Shown piece after piece: positions 62,860-64,000 of a stretch of DNA of 64,000 bases. Origin of the DNA: Novosphingobium sp. (GTDB taxonomy: Bacteria; Pseudomonadota; Alphaproteobacteria; Sphingomonadales; Sphingomonadaceae); NCBI RefSeq assembly GCF_025351285.1, contig NZ_JANXWG010000053.1:45584-109583 (forward strand). The letters run 5' to 3'. The notes below the pieces were generated by a model that worked only from the letters and a program-made list of their open reading frames with translations, had not been told where the DNA came from and searched no databases. Each line of letters begins with the position of its first letter. Position 1 is the first letter of the stretch. Both the position numbers and the translations under genes were made by a program.

Positions 62860-64000
62860 GCTTTGCTCTGGAACAGTCGCCCACCACCGGCGACGAGGTC
62901 ATCACCAACTACACGATCAACTTCGGCCCGCAGCACCCGGCCGCGCATGGCGTGTTGCGCATGGTGATGGAGCTTGACGGCGAGATCATCGAGCGGATCG
63001 ATTGCCACGTCGGGCTGCTCCACCGCGGCACCGAAAAGCTGATCGAGCACAAGACCTACCTCCAGGCGCTGCCCTATTTCGACCGGCTCGATTACTGCTC
63101 GCCGCTGGCGATGGAGCACAGCTATGTGCTCGCGATCGAGAAGCTGCTCAACATCGAAGTGCCGCTGCGCGCGCAGTACCTTCGCGTGCTGTTCGCCGAG
63201 CTGACGCGCATCTGCAACCACATGCTCAACATGGGCAGCCATGTGATGGACGTGGGCGCGATGACGCCCAACTTGTGGCTGTTCGAAATCCGCGAGGATT
63301 GCCTCAACTTCTTCGAGCGCGCATCGGGCGCGCGGATGCACTCGGCTTGGTTCCGCCCGGGCGGGGTGCACCAGGACGTGCCGCTCAAGTTGTTGACCGA
63401 CATCGCCGATTGGCTCGACACCCGCCTGCCGCGGCTGTTCGAGGATGCGATGAGCCTTGTGGTCGACAACCGCATCTTCAAGCAGCGCAACGTCGATATC
63501 GCGCTCGTCAGCAAGGAAGACGCGATCCGCTGGGGCTTCTCCGGCCCGATGATCCGCGCCGCCGGCTTGCCGTGGGACTTGCGCAAAAGCCAGCCTTACG
63601 ACGTCTATGACCGCATGGATTTCGAGATCCCGGTCGGCACCAATTCGGATTGCTATGACCGGTTCATGGTCCGCGTTGAGGAAGTGCGCCAGTCGGCCAG
63701 GATCATGAAGCAGTGCATCGCCGAGATGCCCGAAGGCCCGATCGCCTCATCCGACCGCAAGGTGGTCCCGCCCCTGCGCGGCGAGATGAAAAGCTCGATG
63801 GAAGCGCTGATCCACCACTTCAAGCTCTACACCGAGGGCTTTCATGTGCCTGCCGGCGAAGTCTATGTCGCCACCGAAAGCCCCAAGGGCGAATTCGGTG
63901 TTTATCTGGTCAGCGACGGCAGCAACAAGCCCTACCGCTGCAAGATCCGCCCGACCGCGTTTTCGCACCTCCAGGCGATGGATTTCATGTGCAAGGGCCA
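62856..64000 (+). CDS. nuoD: NADH-quinone oxidoreductase subunit D (partial, runs off end)
   Basis: The first 381 codons of the 49-kDa subunit. Motifs [20 protein letters not shown] (quinone-site His/Pro region), [13 protein letters not shown], and [12 protein letters not shown] are intact. It forms the quinone pocket with subunit B. Start ATG 62856 overlaps nuoC. The last few residues of a normal 390-410-residue protein lie past the window. Confidence 0.96.
   Translation, partial: MSFALEQSPTTGDEVITNYTINFGPQHPAAHGVLRMVMELDGEIIERIDCHVGLLHRGTEKLIEHKTYLQALPYFDRLDYCSPLAMEHSYVLAIEKLLNIEVPLRAQYLRVLFAELTRICNHMLNMGSHVMDVGAMTPNLWLFEIREDCLNFFERASGARMHSAWFRPGGVHQDVPLKLLTDIADWLDTRLPRLFEDAMSLVVDNRIFKQRNVDIALVSKEDAIRWGFSGPMIRAAGLPWDLRKSQPYDVYDRMDFEIPVGTNSDCYDRFMVRVEEVRQSARIMKQCIAEMPEGPIASSDRKVVPPLRGEMKSSMEALIHHFKLYTEGFHVPAGEVYVATESPKGEFGVYLVSDGSNKPYRCKIRPTAFSHLQAMDFMCKG

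Overview
This is a gene-dense, high-GC window with very little non-coding space. Gene content points to an alphaproteobacterium of the Sphingomonadales (Novosphingobium/Sphingomonas type): an exosortase A (XrtA) exopolysaccharide locus, ammonium transporter, RNase E with long charged regions, nuoABCD with a separate nuoC and nuoD, TadE/TadG-type proteins and many acyl-CoA dehydrogenases. This placement is inference from gene content; there is no rRNA or other marker in the window.

Region 1 (1-18.9 kb) is the XrtA/PEP-CTERM-associated exopolysaccharide locus. A divergent partial GNAT gene is followed by an acyl-CoA ligase and a PLP decarboxylase ending at a terminator. Then comes a long, tightly overlapping operon: lipoprotein exporter (Wza/EpsE type), chain-length regulator, tyrosine autokinase, outer-membrane beta-barrel-like protein, AAA ATPase, polysaccharide deacetylase, FemAB-like protein, glycosyltransferase, exosortase A fused to EpsI, and amidotransferase. 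A CHASE2-EAL cyclic-di-GMP protein follows, then a 12-codon ORF with a strong ribosome binding site, a foldable RNA and a terminator.

Region 2 (19.2-22.3 kb, minus) holds a housekeeping group: sdhB, PaaI-type thioesterase, zapE, a YbjQ-type protein and a small membrane protein. Region 3 (22.6-30.2 kb) is a surface/accessory region: two TadE-like proteins and a TadG-like protein, a cytochrome c, a decayed secretin gene, a large curlin-repeat (amyloid-like) protein and an S53 sedolisin peptidase.

Region 4 (30.4-39 kb) is catabolic: zinc alcohol dehydrogenase, alpha/beta hydrolase, DUF2889 protein, three acyl-CoA dehydrogenases, nitronate monooxygenase, methyltransferase. Region 5 (39-46 kb, minus) has a DUF4349 lipoprotein, a hemerythrin-like protein, a poorly known arginine-rich protein preceded by a 14-bp tandem repeat, an MBL-fold hydrolase and RNase E.

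Region 6 (46.7-60.3 kb) is mostly housekeeping: amidase, PBP1A, peroxiredoxin, release factor 2, a lipoprotein methyltransferase, a second nitronate monooxygenase, an ammonium transporter lacking both pore histidines, a 2-hydroxyacid dehydrogenase, an SH3 protein, a small lipoprotein, a thiolase and a prepilin peptidase. Region 7 (60.5-64 kb) is the start of the nuo operon (complex I), with an unrecognised gene inserted between nuoB and nuoC; nuoD runs off the end.

The most unusual items are the Phe/Phe ammonium transporter, the micro-ORF/structured RNA after the EAL gene, the peptidase-amyloid pair with a decayed secretin beside it, the frame-changing 14-bp repeat, and the nuo insertion. No rRNA, tRNA, CRISPR array or insertion sequence was recognised.
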